From the NCBI GenBank assembly GCA_000310025.1, contig FN649728.1, forward strand, positions 1,394,315-1,458,314: a stretch of 64,000 nucleotides of DNA. The letters run 5' to 3'. Source of the DNA: Ectocarpus siliculosus. Its lineage: Eukaryota > Sar > Phaeophyceae > Ectocarpales > Ectocarpaceae. Positions 1 through 11,500 of the stretch are shown piece after piece. Under the pieces are notes generated by a model. The model was not told the origin of the DNA, did not search any database, and was given only the letters and a program-made list of their open reading frames with translations. The stretch's first letter is position 1. Each line of letters starts with the position of its first letter. A program made the translations under genes and the position numbers.

Positions 1-316
1 AAGAACTATTTCCGAGCCCACCGACGTTCCGTTTGTCAGCCTTTCACAGCACTTCCAGTACTATCGACTGCTCGCTGTTTTTTGTGTTTCCAAGAGCGCG
101 ATGTATCTTTTGCCTTCGAGCCTTGGCTTGAAAGATGCGTATCCAAGGACAACCAGACCTGTTCCCAAATGTGAAAGTAACGAATTGTCGAAGAACCGTT
201 TTTGATCCTATATCGAAAACAAGGCAGACCTACCTACCATTGGGTTCGGCTCATTGCGTTCCATCCGGATGAGGGTAGAAATTATTTTGTGTTCTGTCCA
301 AGAAAGTTGTCTGGTG

Positions 317-364
317 CCCACTTGCCCACTTGCCCACTTGCCCACTTGCCCACTTGCCCACTTG
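317..364. repeat. 8-bp minisatellite, six copies
   Basis: Six perfect consecutive copies of CCCACTTG. Read on either strand it gives a short repetitive open frame, which is a by-product of the repeat and not a gene. Confidence 0.95.
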
Positions 365-441
365 GCAATAATTTTTAGGTTGCGTTTTGGCATTCAATAC
401 CATTTCGTCCTGGACTTGTGGTACGTACATGCCGTTTCGAG

Positions 442-1237
442 ATACCGTAATGGTCGGAGAGATGGCACCGGGTGCGATCGTTTTTTTAAATGTTCTTCCT
501 TGAGTTTTTATCGCGCCCCGGTGCCATGTCTCCGACCCCGGTGCGGGAATGCAATTAGATCTTTTTGATTACATTTCCAAGGCAGCCCGGTGCGATCTCT
601 CCGACCGGTGCGATCTCCGATGAAATACACACAGGTGTTGTATGATTGGGAGCATACCGGTAACGGCAACGTAGGCTGGTACGCAACAGCTTTCCATACA
701 GCGAGTGGTGTCGTGTTTGATGCGAGTTTGGCTATAGAGTGACGACAAGAAAGGGTGTCGTTTCCATCTGAGGTACTGGTACATACGGCATCAGTTGTCT
801 TCCGCTTTCGTTTCGGTGTTCCTCTACGGATACCAGTACGTACGAAGCAACAATAGCTTCGTGTTGTGAAAGGTGGGGTAGGATGTGGCTTGTACGTTGT
901 GTGTCTGGTTGAGAGAATACGGTTGGCAACTTCCATACCAATTCAAATATGAAATCAACTGGCATCCCGTGTGAACCGCGACCATGCATACGTACATGCA
1001 GGGGTGGCGCTCCGCTGACACCATCCCCACATGTATATGGAACACACATGTACCTCACTCCGGCAGCTGAAAATGAGCTCAATCTTTGGGTTTGGCGGTC
1101 GGTGTGCAATCTCACTGACCCCGGTGCGTAAATGGATGTAAATCGGGCCGTTCTCGTATTTTTTTAGCAACCCCGTGCCATCTCCCCGACCGGTGCCACC
1201 TCTCAGACCGGTCCTATCTCTCCGACTATTCCGGTAT
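442..1237. mobile_element. Non-autonomous TIR element of about 0.8 kb
   Basis: The left end begins ATACCGTAATGGTCGGAGAG. The right end, reverse-complemented, begins ATACCGGAATAGTCGGAGAG, and the match continues for about 30 bp with roughly five differences. A TA dinucleotide abuts both ends, as expected of a TA target-site duplication. The terminal motif (GGTCGGAGAGATNGCACCGG or its complement) recurs inside near 516-535, 588-617 and 1173-1225, so the element has multiplied copies of its own ends. I see no transposase inside it. It could be a MITE-like derivative of a cut-and-paste transposon; the superfamily cannot be fixed. Confidence 0.6.
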
Positions 1238-1315
1238 ATATTAAAGCTATGTTATTTTCTTTCCGCGTTCACCCCTTCTAAACCAAAGCTTAACAAGCAG
1301 GCTATCGGCGAGACT

Positions 1316-1381
1316 ATGTCGGCTCCTCTCTCCCCTCCTGCAACTCCCCCTTCAACCAACTCCCCCTTCAACCTACATGAA
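1316..1381 (+). CDS. Possible first coding exon of an unknown gene
   Basis: An ATG at 1316 opens 22 codons rich in Ser and Pro (MSAPLSPPATPPSTN...). They end at a textbook splice donor, GAA followed by GTAAGT, at 1382. A TATA-like stretch (1234-1244) lies about 75 bases upstream but overlaps the right end of the neighbouring TIR element. No following exon could be recognised, so this is only a candidate gene start and may be chance. Confidence 0.2.
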
Positions 1382-2515
1382 GTAAGTCTACAAGTAAGTA
1401 TGCTTAAAACAACGTGGCGACGACTCGCTCAAACCTGGTGTATAATACACTCGTATAATATCTCCCCAATATACCCTGCGCAAAAACTTTGGGGTTTTCT
1501 CGATAGTTCGACATGGGAAGGTGTTGAATCTAGTATCTGCCATTTGCAACCTACATTGGAGCAGATCATCTGCGATGTGTGCCTGTAAATGCAGCAGCCT
1601 ACCCACCTGGACCGATTTTCAAACATCAATTACTCCACGAAGAGAATGCGTGCATGAAACGACTGTTTCAGAAGGCTCTTGACAGAGCGGCTTCAACGCC
1701 GCCGTTTCCGGCGCTGCCACGCTTCTGCTGTGAAAGAATGGAGCTTGGAAAATCGGTCGAGGGGGTGTGATATCTTGTGTCATACCTTGTTTAGGTCTAG
1801 CTTGAGCCGGAAATGGGTAGGACTTCGACGCCTTATAGGGTGGCTGTGGGGGATTGGGGGAAACATGCTTCTTCAGACGTCGTATGGGTTGTTGTGCAGT
1901 GTTGTGCCTGGTTGGACGTTGGCAAGCTATCAATCTGGAAGCAGATGGCAGCGGCAGATCTGGATGCTGATGCGCCTACCTCTATCTAGCGTTGCGGGGC
2001 AGTCGGTTGTTTCTTTCGTGTACAGCACAGAAAGCGGTTCCGGCCTAGACCTACAGCACCTAGACTCAGCTAGACTCAGCTAGATATTCCACTCGCTCTT
2101 CGTACAGCAGCAGTACACGCCCTACCGAACAGCCGGCAGCCCGGTAGCGCGCACATACAAATTGGTGCCCCCGACAACAGTCTACATTGATTGTAGACTA
2201 ATTGTTTGCTTTCGGCGGTCCTGACATGTTTTTCTAGCAGCATTCTTCTCCTCCCCTACACACCATGAGTCCCCTGTGCGCGCAGGAACATACTCCACAG
2301 AACATACGAGCAGGCGGGCTCTGCAAGCCTGCACAGCTCGGGCTTCAGTGTGCAAGCTAGCAGAGCTGAGCTAGCCGAGTACCACCTCCAAACCGTCAAG
2401 AACCGCGTGCGCGCCCAAAAAGCACGGCATGCTTTCCGAACCTTCCGGAAACCCGACCCCCGAACCCCCTAAAGATCCTTTCGCACGATTGGTAATCCGA
2501 CCTCCCGTAGGGGAG
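1382..2515. other. No gene recognised
   Basis: Only short open frames in all six frames. None resembles a known family and none has convincing exon borders. The stretch near 2050-2090 has a short CTAGACTCAG duplication. Confidence 0.5.
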
Positions 2516-2521
2516 ACCGTC

Positions 2522-2707
2522 TGGGACGTCCCACGCCTGTTTTCGAGCGCCGCGTGGGACGTCCCTAGCGTGGTGCCATGGGGCGTCCCACGCGTCCCAC
2601 GTTCTAGATTTGGTGTCCCATGGGACGTCCCACGTGTCCCGTGCGTCCGTATGGGCCATCCCATGGGACGGCCCACTTGTCCCATGGGACGTCCCACGTG
2701 GGATCCC
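2522..2707. repeat. Degenerate array of GGGACGTCCC palindromes
   Basis: Within 186 bases the self-complementary decamer GGGACGTCCC or close variants (GGGGCGTCCC, GGGACGGCCC) occurs about six times, mixed with CCCATGGG and CCCACGTGGGA palindromes. Because each unit is a palindrome, both strands look alike and give repetitive open frames (W-D-V-P and T-W-D repeats). No gene is implied. Confidence 0.85.
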
Positions 2708-3707
2708 AATAGTGTCAGTACCTGAAAGTTCTTCGAGAACATGTCAAATTTTCTTGAAAGATGTATCCTCCGGAAACCTCGTCTGCACGGAGAAAAGTAA
2801 ATAACCACAGTTCCAGCAGGGCAGTCTGTCCGATACTCGTCGAATATCAATATGGGAAGAAGCTGTGTCCGGAGATCGCATGACCCTTTCAACAGAACTA
2901 GCAACGAAGGCGACCTCGCTCGCCGGTCGTTCGAGAGGGCTCCACCCGCGTGCGCATTTTGCTGCCCGTGCGCGAAGCCAAACGTCGCAGATTATGTAAG
3001 GTACATCCCCGAATCGGGCGTCCCTGCTTTCCGCACAGACAGGTACCTACCCGAGTTTGGGGCCCGAAGCGTCGCTTTAGTATGCGCCACGCACTTGAGG
3101 TGATGGGTGCGAGTTCTTTCCGAAACAAAGATAATCGCCCACTTTGGCCGGTGAGGATCCATTGCTCCACTACTACCAAATAATGTACTGGTGAAGAGCT
3201 TTGGATGATGCATCTTGGCCTTGCTTCTTGTGTTTTGCCCACGCCACCAACAGAATAGGAGCGAACATTGTCAAATACTTAAAAAAAGGAGTACACGGGA
3301 AACTTCGTGTTTGGAGCATGTGAGCTCCAGCGACATGTATGTGTTCTATTTATATGTGCCTGGCGACACGTACTACGTAAATACGTAAAGAACGTCAGGG
3401 CGAAATTTCACTATCACACGCTAAGTGTGTAAAGCAGAGATGATTTTGCAAACCATTTTGTGGGTAGGTTAACAAAACGTCTCAATTGCCCACGCTGGAA
3501 GGAGTTGAAAGGTCTCAGACCATCATATTGCGCTACCATCCCAGGAATAGTGCTTCACAGACCGACAGGTTCACCGAGTACCAATCTTTGCCGACATTGC
3601 CGCCCTCGCTTTGAGCATTGTGTGTGTTGGACCACATTGGTACTTCGCCTACCGTCGTTGCTTTTGAATGTGTTAGATCCTCAACCCTGACCCTCAACCA
3701 CCCCCAG

Positions 3708-3846
3708 GGCAAGCACGCCGACGCCCTTCCCCTCCTGGAGGAGGCCATGGCGATCAGAAAGCAGGCACTGGGTCCACGTCATCCAGATTTGGCCCAAACT
3801 CAGGAAGAAATCGACTACTTGCAAAAGATCGTAAATCAGCCAAGAG
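3708..3846 (+). CDS. Orphan exon encoding one tetratricopeptide (TPR) repeat
   Basis: A pyrimidine-rich acceptor (ending CCCCCAG at 3707) opens a 139-base exon that ends at a GT at 3847. Its phase-0 translation starts GKHADALPLLEEAMAIR and continues KQALG.RHPDLA, which matches the 42-residue kinesin-light-chain type TPR consensus (ADAL..LEEAL.IR...LG..HPD.A). In brown algae such repeats sit on separate exons of NB-ARC-TPR and related genes and are shuffled between loci; that is background knowledge. No NB-ARC domain or second TPR exon was found nearby, so this is probably a stranded exon or the relic of a dispersed gene. The sequence after the TPR (EEIDYLQKIV) is not part of the consensus. 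Confidence 0.6.
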
Positions 3847-5216
3847 GTAAAAATGTTGTTGATAACATGCCCGAAACGGCTCGGGATGATAGGACATTGG
3901 AGAAGGGTTTACTGGGCTTCCTTCTTGGGTAGCTGGGCGCAGACAGTAGAAGGGGTTTGACCCGAAATTCGCTGCTGCGACGCACGTCAAGGCTCTGTTG
4001 ACAACATTGTTGGTGGCGATTTCAAAATGGCACCGTAACGTGAATAGGCTTTTGCGTGAGACATGGCTAATGGGGTAATGACAACGCATTTTTTCAGGTG
4101 GGACTCGTTGAGTGCGTGAGGAATTGAAGACCAAGGGCGAACCAGGGACAGCGACTTTCATGGGGTTGTCTACATCACGAGAGAGACCCTTTCGGCGCCA
4201 GATGACGCCCCGAAGAGCTCACCGTGAAGACCTCTATGGTGCTCTCATTGGATGTTGGAGTGAAATTGCGTGCTCCTTCCCGAGGCTCGCACAAGCACCG
4301 CGGATCTCTTGCCAGGCGATATCGTTGGCAGCGGGAGCCTGCTGCTGCAAATCGTCGTGGCGAGACAACGCTTCCCTTGGAACTCTCGTCATTACAAGAA
4401 AATATAAGAGCGGGATGAAATAAACAACGAAGTCAATCGCAATTTGGCAGACAGAAATGACAACATCGAGCGCACGGAAGAGTGCAATGGAAGGGACGTA
4501 GAGAATGCATGAGCGGGAGACATACAGCCGGTATTCTTGCCAAATATTTCAGTTCGACACATGTCTCGCTACACATTCTGCCATCTCCCTCCTGCTCTCC
4601 TCCGGCCGCATTTGATGGTTTTTCCTGGAATGACCGTTGCGGCTGCTCGTTGAATTCACTAGGGTTAGGGTCCCGTTTCGCCCGAACATCTTGCTACCGA
4701 GACCCGGGGGAACAAAAACAAATGTACGGTATCGGTGATGGCCGGGGGTGAACCTCGTGTGTCCGTAGGGAGTGGGGTGCACCAAGGCATAACCAAGGGT
4801 TCCTGCGATATTTTTAAATCGGGGTGAGAAATAGCATGCTCACCACCTGGAAGATGGCAGTCTTTGTCCCCGGGTAGATCAGTGCATTGCCTTCGACAAA
4901 GTAGTCCAACGCGCACAACTCTTTTCTTTGCGGGTCTGTGTGCAAACTCAACTTGCTTGGGCGCACCGCGGGGCCATTGGAGAGCCAGCGCCAAGAGCGG
5001 TGCCTTCTTTAAAGTTCTCATGGAAAGATAATCTGCTCTCTACGGGGAGATCGGCGATTGGCTGCACTGAACGTGTTGCATAAACATTTTCATCGCGATC
5101 CTTGCACTACCGTTCTGCCAGATGCCCTGGGTTTGAATGCGGACGCATGCCTCCCGCCACCATGGCCACCGTTCCCACCTGAGGGACATTCAACACGTAA
5201 GGCACCCACGACTCTA
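3847..5216. other. No gene recognised downstream of the LTA4H locus
   Basis: Several short open frames on both strands, none with recognisable domains. The stretch lies beyond the 3' end of the minus-strand LTA4H gene, so part of it may be that gene's 3' untranslated region. Confidence 0.4.
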
Positions 5217-5506
5217 CTACCCTCTCCTGCGGCGGAAAACCAGCACCATCGTCGAAACCATCACGATCACAATCGCCGCCCCAGCTATTGCCTTCCTTTT
5301 CTTCGCGTCACCACTATTGCCCGTGTCTCCGCCTCTTGCTCCTTGACCCGGGAAATCCCTCAAAAAAGCGGCTGCGCCGCTGGCTGCCGCCGCTGTTGCC
5401 GCCGCCGCGCCTCCGGCGGTACCGAAGTTGACATCGCTGCTGGTGCGCGACATCATGCTGAGGGAGGCCAAGGACGTTGATCGCTTGGGGGTGCGCCGGC
5501 CCTCGT
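5217..5506 (-). other. LTA4H: Predicted tail-anchor exon of LTA4H
   Basis: The acceptor GGATTCGCAG (ending at 5507) precedes a 290-base open exon. It begins in the phase left by the donor at 5904 and completes an Asp codon. The encoded tail is basic and Ser-rich, then an Ala/Gly run, then a lysine/arginine-flanked hydrophobic segment of about 18 residues ([18 protein letters not shown]), then RRRRG and the stop. This is the layout of a C-terminal single-span membrane anchor. The alternative is that the exon belongs to a separate small gene, but only about 290 bases lie between it and the LTA4H read-through stop, which leaves little room for other exons. Confidence 0.5.
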
Positions 5507-8500
5507 CTGCGAATCCACGATAGGCAAGGCACAATCACAGCGGCAGAGCCAGGCAGCGGCATGACGATGGATCTAAGAGCTAGGTACCGCCGCAGCAAGC
5601 TTGAACACTTGCAAACATTTCAACTCATTCCACCCTTCGCACCCGGTCTCGCTTTGAATCACACCTAGCGTCTTTACCGGAATCTTAGCTGCTAACTGGT
5701 GAATATCCAACTCTAACGCACGATTCTCGAGACACTCGCGTCAAGATCTTTCTTGCTACTCCAGATCGATTATCTTCAGTTGACCAAAGGGGATCATGCA
5801 ACACGACGGAGCGGCAGCACAGAAACATTCATAACCATTGTTGGAAAAACGGATCGAGTCGCCGAACCCGCGCCGCCGCTTCCACTCGTACCGTCTCTCT
5901 CACCTAGTTCCACCATCATGTCTTTGGCAACCATTGATCGGCAAATGGGGTGATAGAAAGATGCCCGCTCCTTGAACGTGTTCACGGCCGTCACCCTGGT
6001 GTCCCCGTCTAACGCGAAAAGCTCTCGGTACAGAGGCCGAGTGAACTTCATGCGCCCCTGCCGAAACATGCCGTCCAACGCGAACACGGACGCACGAGCA
6101 CCAAAAGATATGGCGTGCGGCGGCAAGACGAGGAAGAGCTGTTTGGGTTCTGTTCAACTCCTGGGGACCTCTGCCCCACTCCGCCCCAAAGATAGTACGT
6201 GCACCAGTCGTATGCATACCCCATGCTAACGTTGTGCCGCGCGTGGCGTGGCTGTCACTCCTCCTGCGCAACACGACTGCCGACGGCAAGCCCGTTGCCG
6301 GGCCTCCCCCCCCTGCTGTTCTCTCACCATCGACGTGACGAAGTCCAAGACATGGGGGACGATGAAGAGGGCCTTCGCTCTCAGGCACAGCTTGTGCCAG
6401 CAGAAGCGGACCTCCGAGTTGCCCGTCTTGGTCAGGCCATACGCCTGGTCCATCGCCTGCATACCGTGGGCACACCACCCAGACCGCGAACGCAGTGTAT
6501 GTTCGTGAAGTTTGATAGAGGTGGTTATATGTGCACCAGCCGGTCATACTGGCTGAAGACAAAACAAGCGACACACAACCGGACCACACACATGACGATA
6601 GCCCATTGATGAAGTCTACCCTACACGCTGCAACCAGGGAACCAATCATTTTTAAGGGAAAAATGAATCGCTGCCGTTGCCCAGTAAGCTTGTGCGTGAA
6701 TGTCATCCGTGGACTACTCGTGTGACGCTCGCGATACGGTGGACGCGTTCCTGCTTGGCTGACTACATGCAGGTTAGCCATTTCAGCCAAACACGACAAC
6801 GAAGACTCTCGATCCTGGACCAAGAAAAAGCGGGAAGCTTCCACCCTCTATTCTGCCATGGCGTAAGGGAACGAAAATAATGTAAGGTACTGATGAGAAA
6901 GATACTCCGACAGGCTACGGACCTGAATGAGTGATAGTGGGAACGAAACCGTTGGCGCTCCTTCTCGTTCCGACGACAGTTCCACCAACCTCTGCAGGAA
7001 GGTCACCTGAGGATCAAATCCAAACGAATTAAGCCCGAGAAAACGTCGTGGTGGAACAATTTGCAGCTAGAAACTATTGATATGGGCGAAATGTCTCATG
7101 CCCTCCACAATGTCTCTGGTTCAAACCTGCAACTTTCAATCAAGGCAAAACGCAACACGAAATTCAACTTGACTTGTTTCGCCGTCGAGCGAAGGTTGAT
7201 GAGCCCTTTCTACAAGAGAAATGTTACTTGTATACAACCCAAGGCGCCAAGCGAAACAAGCCTATCAACACTATCACCTGCTGCGGGGCGGGTTCAAGCG
7301 TATGCACTCAATCAACTTCAAGCGCATGACCCGATACGGCCGGACGGATCCCACAGTCAAAACAGTACTGGCAAGCTACTGCAAGAAACGTGGACGCATT
7401 TTCGGCACGAAAGACAAGCACGTGCACTTTCACGCAAGCACAAAAATGGGTTCATACAGCGCAGATATCGATGCCCGCGTCCAAGCATCAAACAAAGCCG
7501 CATCTGAACCACACGGCTCGAAACAACACACCCACAGCTTGGCGTAACAGCACGGCAAGAATCAAAACAACACCAAAAGCTACGGCCTGCCACGCGGCGC
7601 TGTCCGAAAGCACCATTAGGCGCGGTACAGTGTCACGAGCGCTGACGGGAGAGCACTCGACAAGCGGGGCACTTCCGCGTGAGGAAGATCCCGCCAGCAG
7701 ACGAGCGGGACGGGGAGGATGTCCCGCACCCCAAATGACGGACAGATGCCCCCCTCCTTAGACCGAGTATAAAAAACGCTGGAGTGTTCCACAACCATCC
7801 GGTGCAGACAGAACCCCCGGCAAGCCTCCCGACAAGATGTTTTTCAAAACCACCATTTTGGTGTTGCAGCAATCTAGATTTGAAAATCGGCAAGGCGGGC
7901 GCGCGATCTCTCCGCCTCTTGTGCGGTAAACACCTTCTGCGGCGAGGTCCACGCCTCGAACTTGGCCGCCTCCGGATTAGCCAGCTCTGACTCCCCGGTT
8001 TGCGCCGCCTTCGCCCAGACGTCCGCCAGGCCTTCGCTTTCCTCGGACAGGGTTTTGTTGAACGTTGGCGTTACCGCCGGCATGCCCGCGTCGTAGAACC
8101 TGCTTGGGGACAGCGTGTGGATTAGAAAGTCCTCAGGCAAGGTCAGGGCATGGTAAAAGACCATGCCAACAGAGCCATGAAAAACACCGCCGCCCTGTCC
8201 GTGCTCATGAACCGTCAGTTAAAGTTTGTTTAACAAACTGGTACATGAAACGGAGTCAGCGGAGCTGTAGAAACTCATGGGGTTCCTGGGAAAGCCAAGG
8301 AGCACGGCGATTGTTTGTACATTTCGCTGGGTATTTATGAGTCGATCGGGTGGCAGCGGTGCAAATGAACCATATCCCGGTATGTCCACGCTGTCAACAC
8401 CATCGGAACCACAAAAAGGTAAAGAAATGGCAAGCGCTATGCGTGTGACCCCACCAACATCCCATAGACGCCCAATGCCCGTCAATTTGGGGGGTTGACA

Positions 8501-11500
8501 TAAGCAGAAACGGATCGGAAACAACGACAGAAGCACAAACAAAACAAGAAAAGCAGTCGAGCCCCAAGACGGAAGTACTGTACTCGGCAAAAGCGACAAC
8601 GAGATCCTACGCAATATATCGTCAAACACCCAAGCCCAAAACAGTGCTTCGTTCGATACCACCCGCGCGACAACAGTCGACACTCACCAAGCGTCCCAGT
8701 CGAAGCCATCAAGCTGGCTTGTTTTGTCCTGGAACTTTCCTAGAAAGAATGCCTTGAACTCGTCCGAGTCCACAGTACTCCGCCTGGCCGCACATTGAAG
8801 GACAATGGGTGGAATTGGTATTCATTTTGCGTCCGGAATAGTAGTTTTTCCACAACAAAAAGGTATTGGATGAACAAGATGATTGCAACGAAAAAATCTT
8901 CACGACAAGAAATATCGCCGTCTTGCTTGCCTTTCCAGATGTTTCTCTACGCAAAATGGCCAACCAGGCCGGTCCCGACAACAGAGAATGAAATGCCTCG
9001 GCCGTATATCGATTGTTCTTCTTTTGTCGTCTTGGACCGTCAAATCACACACTTTCGTTTCCCAAGGAGGGTAACAATTTCAAAACTGTCGCCAGTCGCT
9101 TGCTGTTGCTGCCTTCCAAAAAAAACTCCGTTGTGATCTTTGTCCGGTACCTCTTCGTCCCCGAACACTCAACGTGTGTGGTATCATCCCACCGCTACCG
9201 AGCTCTTCCATGCACTGCTGATGGTCGGAGGCGTGAAACATTAAACAATGTTCAAAGAAACAAGAGAGACAACGCTCTACGTAGATGATATCCAGCGCTG
9301 GGAGTGATGAGTTCAAGAAGATATTGTTTGCTCATCACAAGAGGAAGTCACCTGAACTCCTTGATGTATTCCTTTGCGAAGGCGTGGAATTCCTTGACTC
9401 CCACCCTCCTCTGGAGCTCGTTGAGCAACGCGAAGCCCTTCTCGTACGGTACCGAGCTGCACAAAAATAGTTGGGCAACGAGGGAACACACATACCAAGC
9501 CCTAGTTGTGAGAGTCTACTCATCATCAAGAGAAGGCACAGCCATACAAAATAGGGCGAATTGTTGAAAAACGGCGACAGAAAAAACCAAAATACGGACC
9601 GAATTCAATCTCGTACATTCCAATAATTCCAAAAGAAAACGTTGCGTTGCGCCATCCCACTCACATCGCACAGTGGCGCAAGCAGCACACAACAGAAAAA
9701 TGGCAGACGGCGACCACAAACCAAAGCCGCCACCTTAAAAAACAGCCCTGCTGATAGCAGCAGGAAGAAGAACGTGGTGACGATCTGCCTAGTAACCGCC
9801 TCTTGGTGAATCATGAGACATGTCTCCACAACCTCATCACGCGCAAACATAACGAACACATCCCTGCTGTGCCGACGATTCCACTGTACGAACTCCCGTT
9901 GCGGAGACGATCACACCGTACCGTGCCTTCTCCAACCCGCCCCACGAAAAAATAAAGGGAAAAAAATACCATGCCACAGCAGTGTTTATAATCATACTGT
10001 TAATGGTTTCACCTGAAGGCATCGTCCGGGTCCACCCCGTCAAGATCCGGGACAAGCTTCGTCAGGGCCAGGGCGCCGGTGCCCTCAAACAGCGACACGC
10101 TGTCTGCGAGGCTGTGGTAGCCCTGCATCGCGTCGAAGTCGTAGTAGTCAGCGTCTCCAGTAACCTGGTATTGGCGGGGAATAGGGAGGTGCATAAATAG
10201 GAGGGACGGAAATGGTTCGTGGAAAGCGGGGAGGGCGAAGATAGGGGCACGGCGTGCAGTCTGCTGATAGCATGGGACAGAACTTCGAACGCCGTTGAAC
10301 CGAGGGCATGGGGGGTGTTGTGTCGTGTATGTAGATGGGGGAGGGTGAACCAACATTGTGTGGTTTTGCCCCAAAAAGGAATCACTCACTGAATTAGACA
10401 CAATACTTTTTTTTGTGCATTTCGAGTCCTGTCACGTTTCCTGCAGGCACCGCACACGTGGAGAGGGTGCGGCAAAATACGGGGCGCGGAGCCAAAGAAT
10501 ACAAAAATACTCATTCATCCACATTGTGCCTGCTCTCACACCGACAAAAAGATTAGGGGGGCGCTACTGACGCCTGTGCATCGGAGCAGCTTGGGGTGAC
10601 CAGCTCACGACTAGTCCTCTTCTTACCTGAGTCATGATGTTGCGTTCCAGCCACATCGTCCACCCCTCATTCAGCCAGAAGTGCTCCCAAGTCCTGGGGT
10701 GGGTTGAAGGCGGAATTTAAGTCAAGACAAAAATATACGTCATCGATGGCACAAGAGCTGCGGTGAGTCAACATACACACCAAGAGACTTCCGCCGAACC
10801 ACGATGGGCAACACAACAGCGGCAAGAGAGCGTGCGCCCACCCCAATTGAAGCGCACGCCTGAAGACGTTGACAAGGCCAATGGCCGCAGGATTTCGGAC
10901 AACGGAGCCAGTCTCGCCGAGCAGGGCGACCCCAAGCGAGCGCAATCAGCCCTGTTTACGATCCGTTTTGTATTTTTTCCCCTTCGTTTAACGCAAGGAA
11001 TTCCATTTTATCCATAGATAATGTGGTATTTTGAAATCACGGCTGTGGCGTGCTAATTCCAACCACAAAGCAAACCACGTAGAAGGCTGATGGCAAATGG
11101 GGAACCGGGCAAAACAGCATCCCAATCCACAACGACGGCAACGAAAGCAATACCACTAGTGTTGCGGCCTGTTTGTGTACCTGTTGGTGACGAGATTCCC
11201 CGTCCAGCTGTGACTAATCTCGTGGGCGATCACGAAGGCCAAAGACTTGTCCCCGGACTGCCGGGAACGAATCGGAGGAGGGACCCAGAGAAAGGCGAAT
11301 TAGACGAATGAGGAAGTAAATGAGAAGAGAGAGAGTGGGAGAGAATGTGAGAGAGGACGCACAGCCGTGGTGTCAAACGGCAACGGCGCCAGCGGCAGCA
11401 GAAGCAGGAAAGTTCAACACCCAGAACAACAATCGTGCACCAAAACTAGTGCGGAACGCACCAGGGCCAAAAAAGGGTCTGATCACCCGAGCGCTACCTT

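Noticed and set aside
1234-1244. TATA box for the possible exon at 1316
   Set aside because: It coincides with the terminal TA of the neighbouring TIR element, so it cannot be counted as independent promoter evidence.
2371-2904. 177-codon minus ORF with Gly/Thr/His repeats
   Set aside because: It is produced by the GGGACGTCCC palindrome array.
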